Shown: positions 1-5,551 of the stretch, piece by piece
How positions within the stretch are numbered: the stretch's first letter is position 1
Layout: each line of letters starts with the position of its first letter
Made by a program: the position numbers and the translations under genes
Notes under the pieces: generated by a model
What the model was told of the DNA's origin: nothing
What the model saw: the letters and a program-made list of their open reading frames with translations, nothing else
Databases searched by the model: none
DNA from: a bacterium
GTDB taxonomy: Bacteria > CSSED10-310 > JAJRTK01
Reading direction: 5' to 3'
Assembly: GCA_024278345.1 (NCBI GenBank)
Contig: JAJRTK010000421.1
Coordinates: 1-5,555, forward strand
DNA length: 5,555 bases

Positions 1-462
1 CCCAACGGCACCGTGCCGCAGCCATTGTTCCAGTACTGGGGATATTTCGGAGACACGTCGGGTGGCAAGCCGGTGGAGATGCTCTGGGGCGACCTCAACC
101 GGGACGGGCAGTTGTCCATCGCCGAAATGAAGGCCTGGGTTCGAGACGACATGGCCGGACAGACGCCACCCACCGGTTTCCCCAAGAGAGTGGACTATTC
201 GGAGGTCTCTACAGGCGTCGATACCAACAAGGACGGAGCGATCAACAGCCGCCTGGAGGAGGTTCTCACAAGGGTCGTGGTCTCCATTGTGATGGAGAGC
301 GGAGCCCCCGTTCCCGAACTGCCGAACATGCTCCGATCCGACTCCAACAGCAATGGGATCATTGACTCATCTGAGCAGCCCTACGAGTACCCCGAGATCG
401 ATTTCCAGCAATCCGTGATTCCAAGGAATCTCCGGCTCAAAGGAACTTTTCAGGTGGAATAA
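1..462 (+). CDS. C-terminal part of an EF-hand/dockerin-like calcium-binding protein (5' end outside window)
   Basis: The frame is open from the first base to a TAA at 460-462, so this is the C-terminal end (153 residues) of a protein beginning upstream. A GTG at 13 is in frame but has no visible ribosome binding site, so I treat the gene as truncated by the window. Numbering from that GTG, three calcium-loop sequences stand out. Residues 27-38 (DLNRDGQLSIAE) are a complete 12-residue EF loop with acidic or polar ligands at 1, 3, 5, 9 and Glu at 12. Residues 70-81 (DTNKDGAINSRL) start well but lack the acidic residue at loop position 12. Residues 110-121 (DSNSNGIIDSSE) are again complete. The loops lie 40-43 residues apart, wider than in a compact EF-hand pair. 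In bacteria such loops usually sit in secreted or surface proteins such as dockerin-like modules; extracellular location is inferred, since the N-terminus is missing. The parent protein's function cannot be told. Confidence 0.75.
   Translation, partial: PNGTVPQPLFQYWGYFGDTSGGKPVEMLWGDLNRDGQLSIAEMKAWVRDDMAGQTPPTGFPKRVDYSEVSTGVDTNKDGAINSRLEEVLTRVVVSIVMESGAPVPELPNMLRSDSNSNGIIDSSEQPYEYPEIDFQQSVIPRNLRLKGTFQVE
91..126 (+). other. EF-hand calcium loop 1
   Basis: Encodes DLNRDGQLSIAE, a textbook 12-residue EF loop: Asp1, Asn3, Asp5, Gly6, Leu8, Ser9 and Glu12 all match the canonical pattern. Calcium binding is inferred from this pattern. Confidence 0.75.
340..375 (+). other. EF-hand calcium loop 3
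   Basis: Encodes DSNSNGIIDSSE, with Asp1, Asn3, Asn5, Gly6, Ile8, Asp9 and Glu12 in the canonical positions. The middle loop at 220-255 is weaker because Leu replaces the acidic residue at position 12. Confidence 0.7.
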
Positions 463-689
463 CCGATCACGGAATGAAATCATTAGATTCCTTGCCGGTG
501 CTCCACGGAGGGCGTGGATCCGAATTCTTCAATGACTTACCGAGAGCTTGCGACGGACGAGAATCTAGAATCTAGGGAGAGAACCAGAGCATGGAAGCAA
601 GGATGATCGATCCTCCAACCCAACGAAAGAAAAGCGCTCTTGTTGATTCATGCCCTGCGGGTGGGGGAGACCACCAGAAAAAGAGGCTG
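463..689. other. Convergent intergenic region, no clear gene or terminator
   Basis: This gap lies between the stop of the plus-strand EF-hand gene and the stop of the minus-strand permease gene. I see only small items. A 6-bp hairpin (TCCACG, loop GAGGG, CGTGGA) lies at 502-518, a 5-bp hairpin (GGTGG/CCACC) at 660-675, and a tandem 7-bp repeat (GAATCTA twice) at 561-574. None is followed by a T tract in either direction, so I do not call a terminator. I see no tRNA or conserved RNA pattern. Confidence 0.5.
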
Positions 690-1934
690 CTACTCGTAAC
701 GAATGGCCTCTACGGGATCGAGCCCGGCCGCTTTGAACGATGGGAGCAGGGTCGTGACAAAGGAGATAATGAGCGAGGCTCCCGCGACCAACGCCAGGTC
801 CGATGCGGAGAGCTGGAGCGGCAAGTAACTGATATAATAGATTTCCCCCTCGATCTTGATGAGTTGGAATGCGTCGGCGATGATGCTGATTGCGGTTCCA
901 AGGGCGGCGCCGAGGGCGGTTCCCATGGTACCAATAATGATGCCCTGGTAGAGAAAGATTCGGCGGAGCCCGCTTCGCGTGGCGCCAATCGCCTTGAGAA
1001 TCCCGATGTCGCGGCGCTTCTCCATCACCATGAGAGTTAGGGTCGAGACGACATTGAAGGCCGCTACCAGAACGATGAGGCAGAGGATGATGAAGAGTGC
1101 CCATTTTTGAAGTTCCAGGGCATTGAAGAACATGGAGTTCATCGATTGCCAGTCCTGAGTCCAGGTGCGATGGCCAAGGGTTGACGCGATCTCGCGCTCG
1201 ATACGGTCGCTTTGCCAGATATCGTAGACGCTCACCTCCAGGCCGGTGACGCGGTGGCCAATTCCCAGGAATCTCTGGGCAGCCTTAATAGAGACATAGC
1301 TCCAGAGTGAATCGTACTCGTGCATCCGGGACTCAAAGATGCCGGAGACCTCAAAATAGCCCAGGATTGCCTTCCGCTCCGTTCCCTCGGATTGAGTTCC
1401 GGGGATCATGAGCTCGATCCTGTCACCCACTTTCGCATCGAGGGTCTCGGCCAGGAGCTTTCCCAACAGTATTCCGTGGACAGGACCCCTGCTGGTCTGG
1501 GCGATGGGGGCTTTCAAGGGTTCAATGCTGCCCTTGATGAGATCCTGGTTCAGGGTGAGGACTCTAGGTGCTCGCGTCGGATCGATTCCCTTGAGCACCA
1601 ATCCCTCGCTTCTCCGCCCATGGCGGGCCATGGCCTTGGAGATGATAAAAGGCGAAGCCTCTTTCACTCCGTGGACCCCTCGAATCTTGGCCAGGAGCTC
1701 GGCATAGTCCGCGATAGGCTGATCGGCGCGGTCGAAGACCACGATGTGGGCGTTGGTGCCTAAAATGCGATCCCGGAGCTCGTTTTGGAAGCCGTTCATC
1801 ACCGCCAGAACGATGATAAGAGCAGCGACGCCCAGTGTCACTCCAAGAATGGCAATGGCCGTGACCACCGTGACCGAAGTTTGCTTTCGCTTCCCTCGGA
1901 GATAGCGTATGGCAATGGCCAGTTCATATCGCAT
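690..1934 (-). CDS. lolC: LolC/LolE-family lipoprotein-releasing ABC transporter permease (FtsX/MacB fold)
   Basis: Inner-membrane permease of the Lol pathway. In known systems LolC and LolE, or a single hybrid LolF, work with the ATPase LolD to pull mature lipoproteins out of the inner membrane and pass them to LolA. From the ATG at 1934 the protein has 414 residues, close to the usual 400-415. It begins MRYELAIAIRYLRGKR, the typical cytoplasmic start of the family. A first membrane helix spans about 20-46 and ends in the family signature VMNGFQNELRDRILG (45-59). A large periplasmic domain covers about 60-275. Three further membrane helices lie near 277-303, 325-355 and 377-402. The cytoplasmic segment 305-320 (EKRRDIGILKAIGATR) matches the coupling helix that docks on LolD, and the C-terminus ends LDPVEAIRYE as in the family. 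The frame stays open upstream to 2138, but that extension runs antisense into aroE and has no family resemblance. No purine-rich ribosome binding site precedes the chosen ATG. No lolD lies in the window. LolC, LolE and LolF cannot be separated here, so the symbol is provisional. Confidence 0.92.
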   Translation of the reverse strand: MRYELAIAIRYLRGKRKQTSVTVVTAIAILGVTLGVAALIIVLAVMNGFQNELRDRILGTNAHIVVFDRADQPIADYAELLAKIRGVHGVKEASPFIISKAMARHGRRSEGLVLKGIDPTRAPRVLTLNQDLIKGSIEPLKAPIAQTSRGPVHGILLGKLLAETLDAKVGDRIELMIPGTQSEGTERKAILGYFEVSGIFESRMHEYDSLWSYVSIKAAQRFLGIGHRVTGLEVSVYDIWQSDRIEREIASTLGHRTWTQDWQSMNSMFFNALELQKWALFIILCLIVLVAAFNVVSTLTLMVMEKRRDIGILKAIGATRSGLRRIFLYQGIIIGTMGTALGAALGTAISIIADAFQLIKIEGEIYYISYLPLQLSASDLALVAGASLIISFVTTLLPSFKAAGLDPVEAIRYE

Positions 1935-2052
1935 TCGGTTTACCGGGGAAGAAAGTGGGGAGAGGTGAGGCCGAGCTGTTTCAAAAGTCAGCCGGTTGAC
2001 GGTAGATTCTCTCTCGGAGTTGGTTTCATGGCAAGTGCGGGAGGGAAAACCC
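1935..2052. promoter_or_regulatory. Divergent promoter region between the Lol permease gene and aroE
   Basis: The two genes start back to back 118 bp apart, so promoters for both should lie here or just inside the coding ends. On the plus strand a TTGACG at 1996-2001 resembles a sigma-70 -35 box, but no good -10 hexamer follows at 16-18 bp. On the minus strand a TTGCCA facing the permease also lacks a clear -10. The location rests on gene layout, not on a recognised promoter. Confidence 0.4.
2040..2045 (+). promoter_or_regulatory. Ribosome binding site of aroE
   Basis: GGAGGG ends 7 bases before the ATG at 2053. It decides the start in favour of that ATG over a TTG at 1996 in the same frame, which would add 19 residues without family similarity. 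Confidence 0.8.
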
Positions 2053-2928
2053 ATGAAAAGCAGGTTCGACGGTGAGACCCGCTTGGTAGGGATCATCGGG
2101 TGGCCCGTGGAGCATTCGGCGTCGCCGGCCATGCACAACGCCGCCCTACAATCAATGGGGCTGAATTGGCGCTATCTACCGCTTGCCGTCGAGCCAGGCG
2201 AACTTCGGGCGGCCGTGGAGAGAATCCGCGCCATGAGGTTTGCCGGTGCCAACGTCACCCTGCCCCATAAGGAAGCGATAGTCCATCTCCTCGACGAGCT
2301 TTCCCCAGTTGCCAAGGCCATGGGTGCCGTGAATCTCATTGTCAGAAAGAAAAATGGGACGTTGCTGGGGGACAACACGGATGCCCAGGGATTCTTGGTG
2401 TCGCTTTCCACGCTGGTGCCGGACCTGCGTTCCCGGCGCGTCGCCGTCCTTGGGTCTGGAGGAGCGGCTCGGGCTGTCGTTTGTGCCCTTGCCCAGACAG
2501 GCGCCATCCCCGTGCTCTTCGCTCGACGGCCCCATCGCGCTCTCAAGATGATGCACGAATTGAGAACCCACAATCCCGAAGCTCAAGGGACGGTCCATTC
2601 CTTCCGGAACCTCGATAGAATCGGGGAACAGGAAAGCGTTCTTGTCCACGCGACTCCGGTGGGAATGTGGCCCGACGTCAAGAGATCCCCTTGGCCCGAC
2701 GACTTGCCGATTCCCAATCACCTGGTGGTCTGCGACCTTGTGTACAATCCCACTGTCACGCGGCTTCTTGCCCGAGCCACGGGAGCGGGCTGCCAGGTTT
2801 TGGACGGCAGAGGGATGCTCGTGGAGCAGGCTGCGCTTTCACTGGAGGCATGGACTGGCTGTCCTGCTCCCCGGGGTGTCATGGCACAAGCGTGTGAGGA
2901 ATTCTTGAATCCCACCAAACACCGATGA
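2053..2928 (+). CDS. aroE: Shikimate dehydrogenase (NADP-dependent), AroE
   Basis: Catalyses the reversible NADPH-dependent reduction of 3-dehydroshikimate to shikimate, the fourth step of the shikimate pathway, in the cytoplasm. The 291-residue product is slightly longer than E. coli AroE (272). The shikimate-binding half shows HSASPAMHN (21-29, family pattern HSxSPxxHN), NVTLPHK (67-73) with the catalytic Lys73, GAVN with Asn94, and GDNTDAQGF (106-114) with the catalytic Asp110. The cofactor half has the glycine-rich loop GSGGAAR (134-140), then FARRPHRA (156-163), where family members often have NRTxxRA. Arg158 and Arg162 are kept, so NADP preference is likely. HATPVGM (199-205) replaces the usual NxTPxGM, with His for Asn. 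DLVYNP (228-233) and DGRGMLVEQAA (251-261) close the fold in the normal order. The start is the ATG at 2053, seven bases after GGAGGG. The gene stands alone, divergent from the permease gene and convergent with the PATAN gene, with no other aromatic-pathway gene in the window. It appears complete and functional. Confidence 0.96.
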   Translation: MKSRFDGETRLVGIIGWPVEHSASPAMHNAALQSMGLNWRYLPLAVEPGELRAAVERIRAMRFAGANVTLPHKEAIVHLLDELSPVAKAMGAVNLIVRKKNGTLLGDNTDAQGFLVSLSTLVPDLRSRRVAVLGSGGAARAVVCALAQTGAIPVLFARRPHRALKMMHELRTHNPEAQGTVHSFRNLDRIGEQESVLVHATPVGMWPDVKRSPWPDDLPIPNHLVVCDLVYNPTVTRLLARATGAGCQVLDGRGMLVEQAALSLEAWTGCPAPRGVMAQACEEFLNPTKHR

Positions 2929-3140
2929 TCCCGGTTCCGGGGCGGTCTTCCTTAGGCGAAACCTTGGACCAGGGACTCTTGAAGGGTGCAATCCGAGAAA
3001 ACCGCTTTTTTTCTTTGGGTTGCCTTCCGCTCCCATCGGGCGGCGGCCGCCACCCGCTACTCGCCATCCACTGCCCGGGGCCCGGAGCCACACCCGGTCT
3101 CCACCAGAGTTTGCCGTGGATTCGTGCCGGGAGTCTTGGG
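2929..3140. other. Convergent intergenic region between aroE and the PATAN gene
   Basis: Holds no supportable gene. A T-rich run (seven T, C, three T) at 3006-3016 lies about 80 bases past the aroE stop but has no stable stem directly before it. A 10-bp perfect palindrome, GGCGGCCGCC, at 3042-3051 is flanked by GGG and CCC that could extend it past one mismatch. It could hinder transcription from either side, but no T tract follows it on either strand. Confidence 0.5.
3042..3051. repeat. GC-rich palindrome in the convergent gap
   Basis: GGCGGCCGCC is a perfect palindrome. GGG at 3038-3040 and CCC at 3053-3055 can extend the pairing past one mismatch. As a folded RNA it would have to sacrifice central pairs for a loop, so its strength is limited. 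Its role is unknown. Confidence 0.35.
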
Positions 3141-5279
3141 CTAGTGATCCTTTTTCTTGTGGGCCGTTTTCTTGGGCTTGGAGAGGCCGAGCTCCTCATA
3201 GAGGCGTGCCAACTCTGGCGCGCTGGCATCCTGTAATCCCTTGGATCTTTTTTTCTTTCTCCTTCTTTTCGGCCTCATGCCGCCGGGAGCGCCTGTTTTC
3301 TTGTAGAGCTTGGAGAGCTCGTCCATGGCGTCCACGGCTGTCGTCGCTTTCCGCTGCCGCTTGGGAGGTCGGCGATTTTGGTGGGCGGAGCCGTCAGGCT
3401 TTTTCTCTTTCGTGGCTGCCGTGGACACCGGTTGAGCCGGACCTTTAGCAGGTAACTCTTCCTTGGCGGTGGGAGGAGTTTCACGGGCCGATTCTTCGCC
3501 CTGCTCTCCCGCTTCGCTTGCTGAGTGGGTCCCAGCGAGAGTCAGTTCCTCTCCCCTCTCTCCCGTTTCGGCCCTTGGCGCGGTGTCGGGCGGGACTGGA
3601 TGCGGGGAATCGCCGCTTTCTTCCGAAGGTGCCGATTCTAGTTCCGTCGTTTCCTGGAGGGTTTCCTTGGGTGTGGTTGGGGCATGGAGGAATGGCCGCT
3701 CCGCGCTTTCCGGGAGCAGTGCCGGCGAAGGGGAGTCTTCCGGTCTCTCGGGGCTTGGAGTTTCGGTACTCTCTTGACTCGCTGGCCGTGCGGTTTCCGA
3801 GGCTGCCTCGGCGGATTCTTCGTAGGCAAGGTATTCCTCAAGCTCCTGAGCCAGATCGAATGTCGCGATTGGCGGTTCGGCTTCGACCTCACCGTCGTCC
3901 TCCGCCACGGCGTCAGCATCGGGAGATTCTGTTGTCAGGGGTTCCGCTGTTTCCTCGGAAAGCGGCGTTGCCATGGAAGGTTCTTTAGAGTCCTCATCCG
4001 CCGGCTTATCACTGTCCGGAGCGGGTTCTTGGGGCGGGGGCTCAGGAGCTTCTTGATCGAGGATCTCGCCAGGGCCCGGGGGAGTCGCGGCGGCTGAGAG
4101 TTTCAGCGTGGGCGTGTCGTCTAGCTCTTCGGGGATTGCGGGAGCCTGGACGCCGGACTCCTCCGCGCCTGCCAACGGTTCGGGATCCCCGGGGTCCGCC
4201 CCATTTTCTTCCCCGTCCGGCCGGATGAGCTGGTCGATGAGGCCGGAGACTTCTTCTCCGATGACCTCTGGCGGTTGTTCAAAGAATTCCTCCACGGGCG
4301 GTCGGTCATCTTCAGAAGCCAGGAGTGCCGCAATCCGATCAAGATCTTGCGGTTCCGAGGCGGAGGCGTCTTCTTCCACGAATTGGTCAAAGAGCTGCGA
4401 AAACTCGGTTTCCAAATCCCGCAGCGTGGAAAGACCCTCGGAACTCTCCACGGCAGCGGAAAGGAAGTCCACAAAGGAGTTTTCCGCTTCATTGCCCGTG
4501 GGCTCCAGGGGAATGGCCAAGGGCTCCACTCGTTCCGTTGGTGACTCCGGAGCGTCGGACCGATGGGCGATGTAGACGAGGCCGTCCTTCAGGTAGCGCA
4601 CCAACTGAATCATGAGATCGAGGCGATTCTTCCGGTACTCCATGATTTCCCGCACAGGGCGGTGGCCATCTAGGAGGGAGAGAAGAAGGCGCTCGGGATG
4701 TGACAGCTCCTGGTAGGGCTCGGTTTCTTCCACACCGGGAACCAGTGCCAAGACCAGATTCTGGCGAAAGAAGAGATTGTAAATCTTCGGCCACTGCTTC
4801 CGCCGGCGCAGAAGGCGAGCGAAGAGCTGTTCATCGACGTGAGGCACGTCGAGATTCGGCTCCGTATCCAAATGGGGAACGAAAACGATCCGGCCGTCGT
4901 CGGCTTCCAGGATGTTATTCAAGAGCTCTTCGGTACGCTGGTACAAGAGTTCCTGCAGCGTCTCGAAGTCAAGAAACCGCGCTTCCACAAGGTGGGCGTG
5001 AAACAGACAACCCAACTGTTGACTTTCAGTCAGGGCAGCTTGTGCTTCCTCCGGAGTCAGGATTTCGCGGCGCACAAGAAACTCGCCGAGCCTTTCCCCT
5101 GGGCGGTTGGAGCTGGCGAAGAGGAGCTCGCCATCGCGAAAAAGGAAGGCCACTTCCCAGGAGGATTTTTGGTCCCCTGACTGAGGTTCGAATCGGAGCG
5201 TTCCCGTTGCCCGTTTCGCACTGAGCTCGGCCAGAACCGACAGAATGCGCCGGACATTCGGCTTACCTTGTTGAGCCAC
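3141..5279 (-). CDS. PATAN/DUF4388-domain protein with long acidic linker and basic C-terminal tail
   Basis: A 712-residue protein with no signal peptide or membrane helix, so probably cytoplasmic. The GTG start at 5279 follows AGGAGGGAGG closely, and the domain begins at once. Residues about 8-60 (RRILSVLAELSAKRATGTLRF, then VAFLFRDGELLFASSN) fit the PATAN (DUF4388) fold. Residues 61-136 (LGEFLVRREILTPEEAQAAL and on) resemble the helical repeat often joined to it, akin to the N-terminal domain of type II secretion GspE. Residues 195-238 (HPERLLLSLLDGHRPVREI, then LVRYLKDGLVYI) look like the winged-helix segment found after this domain. From about 241 to 620 the chain is rich in Glu, Pro, Ser, Ala and Asp, so it is probably disordered, with a few hydrophobic helical islands. 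The tail 625-712 is strongly basic, with KRRRKKKRSK at 671-680. PATAN proteins are linked to two-component signalling, gliding and polar scaffolds, usually by inference; no catalytic residues are seen. Function here is unknown, with a signalling or scaffold role inferred. The gene stands alone on its strand. Confidence 0.85.
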   Translation of the reverse strand: MAQQGKPNVRRILSVLAELSAKRATGTLRFEPQSGDQKSSWEVAFLFRDGELLFASSNRPGERLGEFLVRREILTPEEAQAALTESQQLGCLFHAHLVEARFLDFETLQELLYQRTEELLNNILEADDGRIVFVPHLDTEPNLDVPHVDEQLFARLLRRRKQWPKIYNLFFRQNLVLALVPGVEETEPYQELSHPERLLLSLLDGHRPVREIMEYRKNRLDLMIQLVRYLKDGLVYIAHRSDAPESPTERVEPLAIPLEPTGNEAENSFVDFLSAAVESSEGLSTLRDLETEFSQLFDQFVEEDASASEPQDLDRIAALLASEDDRPPVEEFFEQPPEVIGEEVSGLIDQLIRPDGEENGADPGDPEPLAGAEESGVQAPAIPEELDDTPTLKLSAAATPPGPGEILDQEAPEPPPQEPAPDSDKPADEDSKEPSMATPLSEETAEPLTTESPDADAVAEDDGEVEAEPPIATFDLAQELEEYLAYEESAEAASETARPASQESTETPSPERPEDSPSPALLPESAERPFLHAPTTPKETLQETTELESAPSEESGDSPHPVPPDTAPRAETGERGEELTLAGTHSASEAGEQGEESARETPPTAKEELPAKGPAQPVSTAATKEKKPDGSAHQNRRPPKRQRKATTAVDAMDELSKLYKKTGAPGGMRPKRRRKKKRSKGLQDASAPELARLYEELGLSKPKKTAHKKKDH
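3186..3224 (-). repeat. Second copy of the ELxxLYxxxG motif in the PATAN protein tail
   Basis: Encodes residues 686-698, SAPELARLYEELG. Aligned without gaps to the first copy (residues 651-663) it shares Glu, Leu, Leu, Tyr and Gly plus a Lys/Arg pair. The two copies lie exactly 35 residues apart. Confidence 0.6.
3291..3329 (-). repeat. First copy of the ELxxLYxxxG motif in the PATAN protein tail
   Basis: Encodes residues 651-663, AMDELSKLYKKTG, just before the basic patch KRRRKKKRSK (671-680). The second copy follows that patch. Predicted as a short amphipathic helix by pattern only. Confidence 0.6.
4215..4253 (-). repeat. Second copy of the ExSxLxDQ motif in the acidic linker
   Basis: Encodes residues 343-355, EVSGLIDQLIRPD. 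It aligns without gaps to residues 292-304 with Glu, Ser, Leu, Asp, Gln and Asp identical and four hydrophobic positions conserved in kind. Confidence 0.55.
4368..4406 (-). repeat. First copy of the ExSxLxDQ motif in the acidic linker
   Basis: Encodes residues 292-304, EFSQLFDQFVEED, a hydrophobic helical island in an otherwise acidic, proline-rich linker. Its partner lies 51 residues further on. Confidence 0.55.
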
Positions 5280-5284
5280 GCCTC

Positions 5285-5290
5285 CCTCCT
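5285..5290 (-). promoter_or_regulatory. Ribosome binding site of the PATAN gene
   Basis: On the minus strand AGGAGG, continuing as GAGG, lies 5 bases before GTG at 5279. This strong site supports the unusual GTG start, since no ATG is available near the start of the domain. Confidence 0.8.
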
Positions 5291-5303
5291 TGGATAGGCT
5301 CGC

Positions 5304-5319
5304 TTTTTCCTAAGAAAAA
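5304..5319. promoter_or_regulatory. Small dyad upstream of the PATAN gene
   Basis: TTTTTC, four bases, GAAAAA forms a perfect 6-bp inverted repeat 24-40 bases upstream of the GTG start. It could be a protein-binding dyad or a weak leader hairpin. No clear -10/-35 pair was found around it, so its role is open. Confidence 0.25.
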
Positions 5320-5483
5320 CCGGTAGTAAATGACGCGGTGAACTGCGAACAGGTCTACTTTTCATGGGATGGGTTGGCGCAGGAGAAGCGGGAGCGCTCA
5401 ACTCAATCACTTGGGGGCATCCACGCAAGGCGGGACAGAACAGGAAAAAAAAGGAAAATGTGAAGCGTACAAAAAATGTGGGT

Positions 5484-5503
5484 CCAGGGAGCTAGCTCCC
5501 TGG
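5484..5503. repeat. Hairpin 1: perfect 20-bp palindrome
   Basis: CCAGGGAGCT is followed directly by its exact reverse complement AGCTCCCTGG, a perfect 10+10 palindrome. Read on the minus strand, six T's (plus-strand positions 5471-5476) follow the stem after a 7-base gap. It might therefore help end transcription entering from the right, though the spacing is poor for a standard terminator. Confidence 0.8.
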
Positions 5504-5508
5504 TGGGT

Positions 5509-5525
5509 GCGGGGCGAAGCCCTGC
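5509..5525. repeat. Hairpin 2: GCGGGGC / GCCCTGC with GAA loop
   Basis: Seven base pairs, one of them G-T, close a three-base GAA loop. It lies five bases after hairpin 1 and belongs to the same cluster. Confidence 0.7.
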
Positions 5526-5532
5526 CAGGGGA

Positions 5533-5551
5533 CCGGGGACGGAGTCCCCGG
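5533..5551. repeat. Hairpin 3: CCGGGGAC / GTCCCCGG with GGA loop
   Basis: A perfect 8-bp stem closes a three-base GGA loop. It ends four bases before the window edge, so the cluster may continue beyond it. Confidence 0.75.

Noticed and set aside
502-518. Hairpin as terminator for the EF-hand gene
   Set aside because: The stem is only 6 bp and no T tract follows on either strand.
591-1040. Plus-strand open frame of 149 residues opposite the permease gene
   Set aside because: It is antisense to a strongly recognisable coding sequence, with composition expected from the complementary strand and no recognisable motif.
1850-1920. Direct repeat TGGCAATGGCC at 1850-1860 and 1910-1920
   Set aside because: Both copies encode Ala-Ile-Ala in the permease N-terminus; coincidence of similar amino acids and codon choice is enough.
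1996-2052. TTG start giving a longer AroE
   Set aside because: GGAGGG sits seven bases before the ATG at 2053, and the 19 extra residues do not resemble AroE.
1935-2138. N-terminal extension of the Lol permease frame by 68 residues
   Set aside because: It would overlap aroE on the opposite strand, has no LolC/E similarity, and the family-typical start MRYELAIAIRYL is at 1934.
2985-3016. Intrinsic terminator for aroE using the T-rich run at 3006-3016
   Set aside because: No stable inverted repeat lies directly before the T run; only three-base pairings were found.
2839-3236. Open frames bridging the aroE to PATAN convergent gap on both strands
   Set aside because: They overlap the ends of two real genes, have no ribosome binding site I can support, and are Pro/Arg/Gly-rich as expected for chance frames.
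3463-4575. Several long plus-strand open frames of 104-156 residues opposite the PATAN gene
   Set aside because: They overlap one another and reflect the GC-rich, Glu/Pro/Ser-rich codons of the real gene; their Ser/Gly/Arg-rich products look like antisense artefacts.
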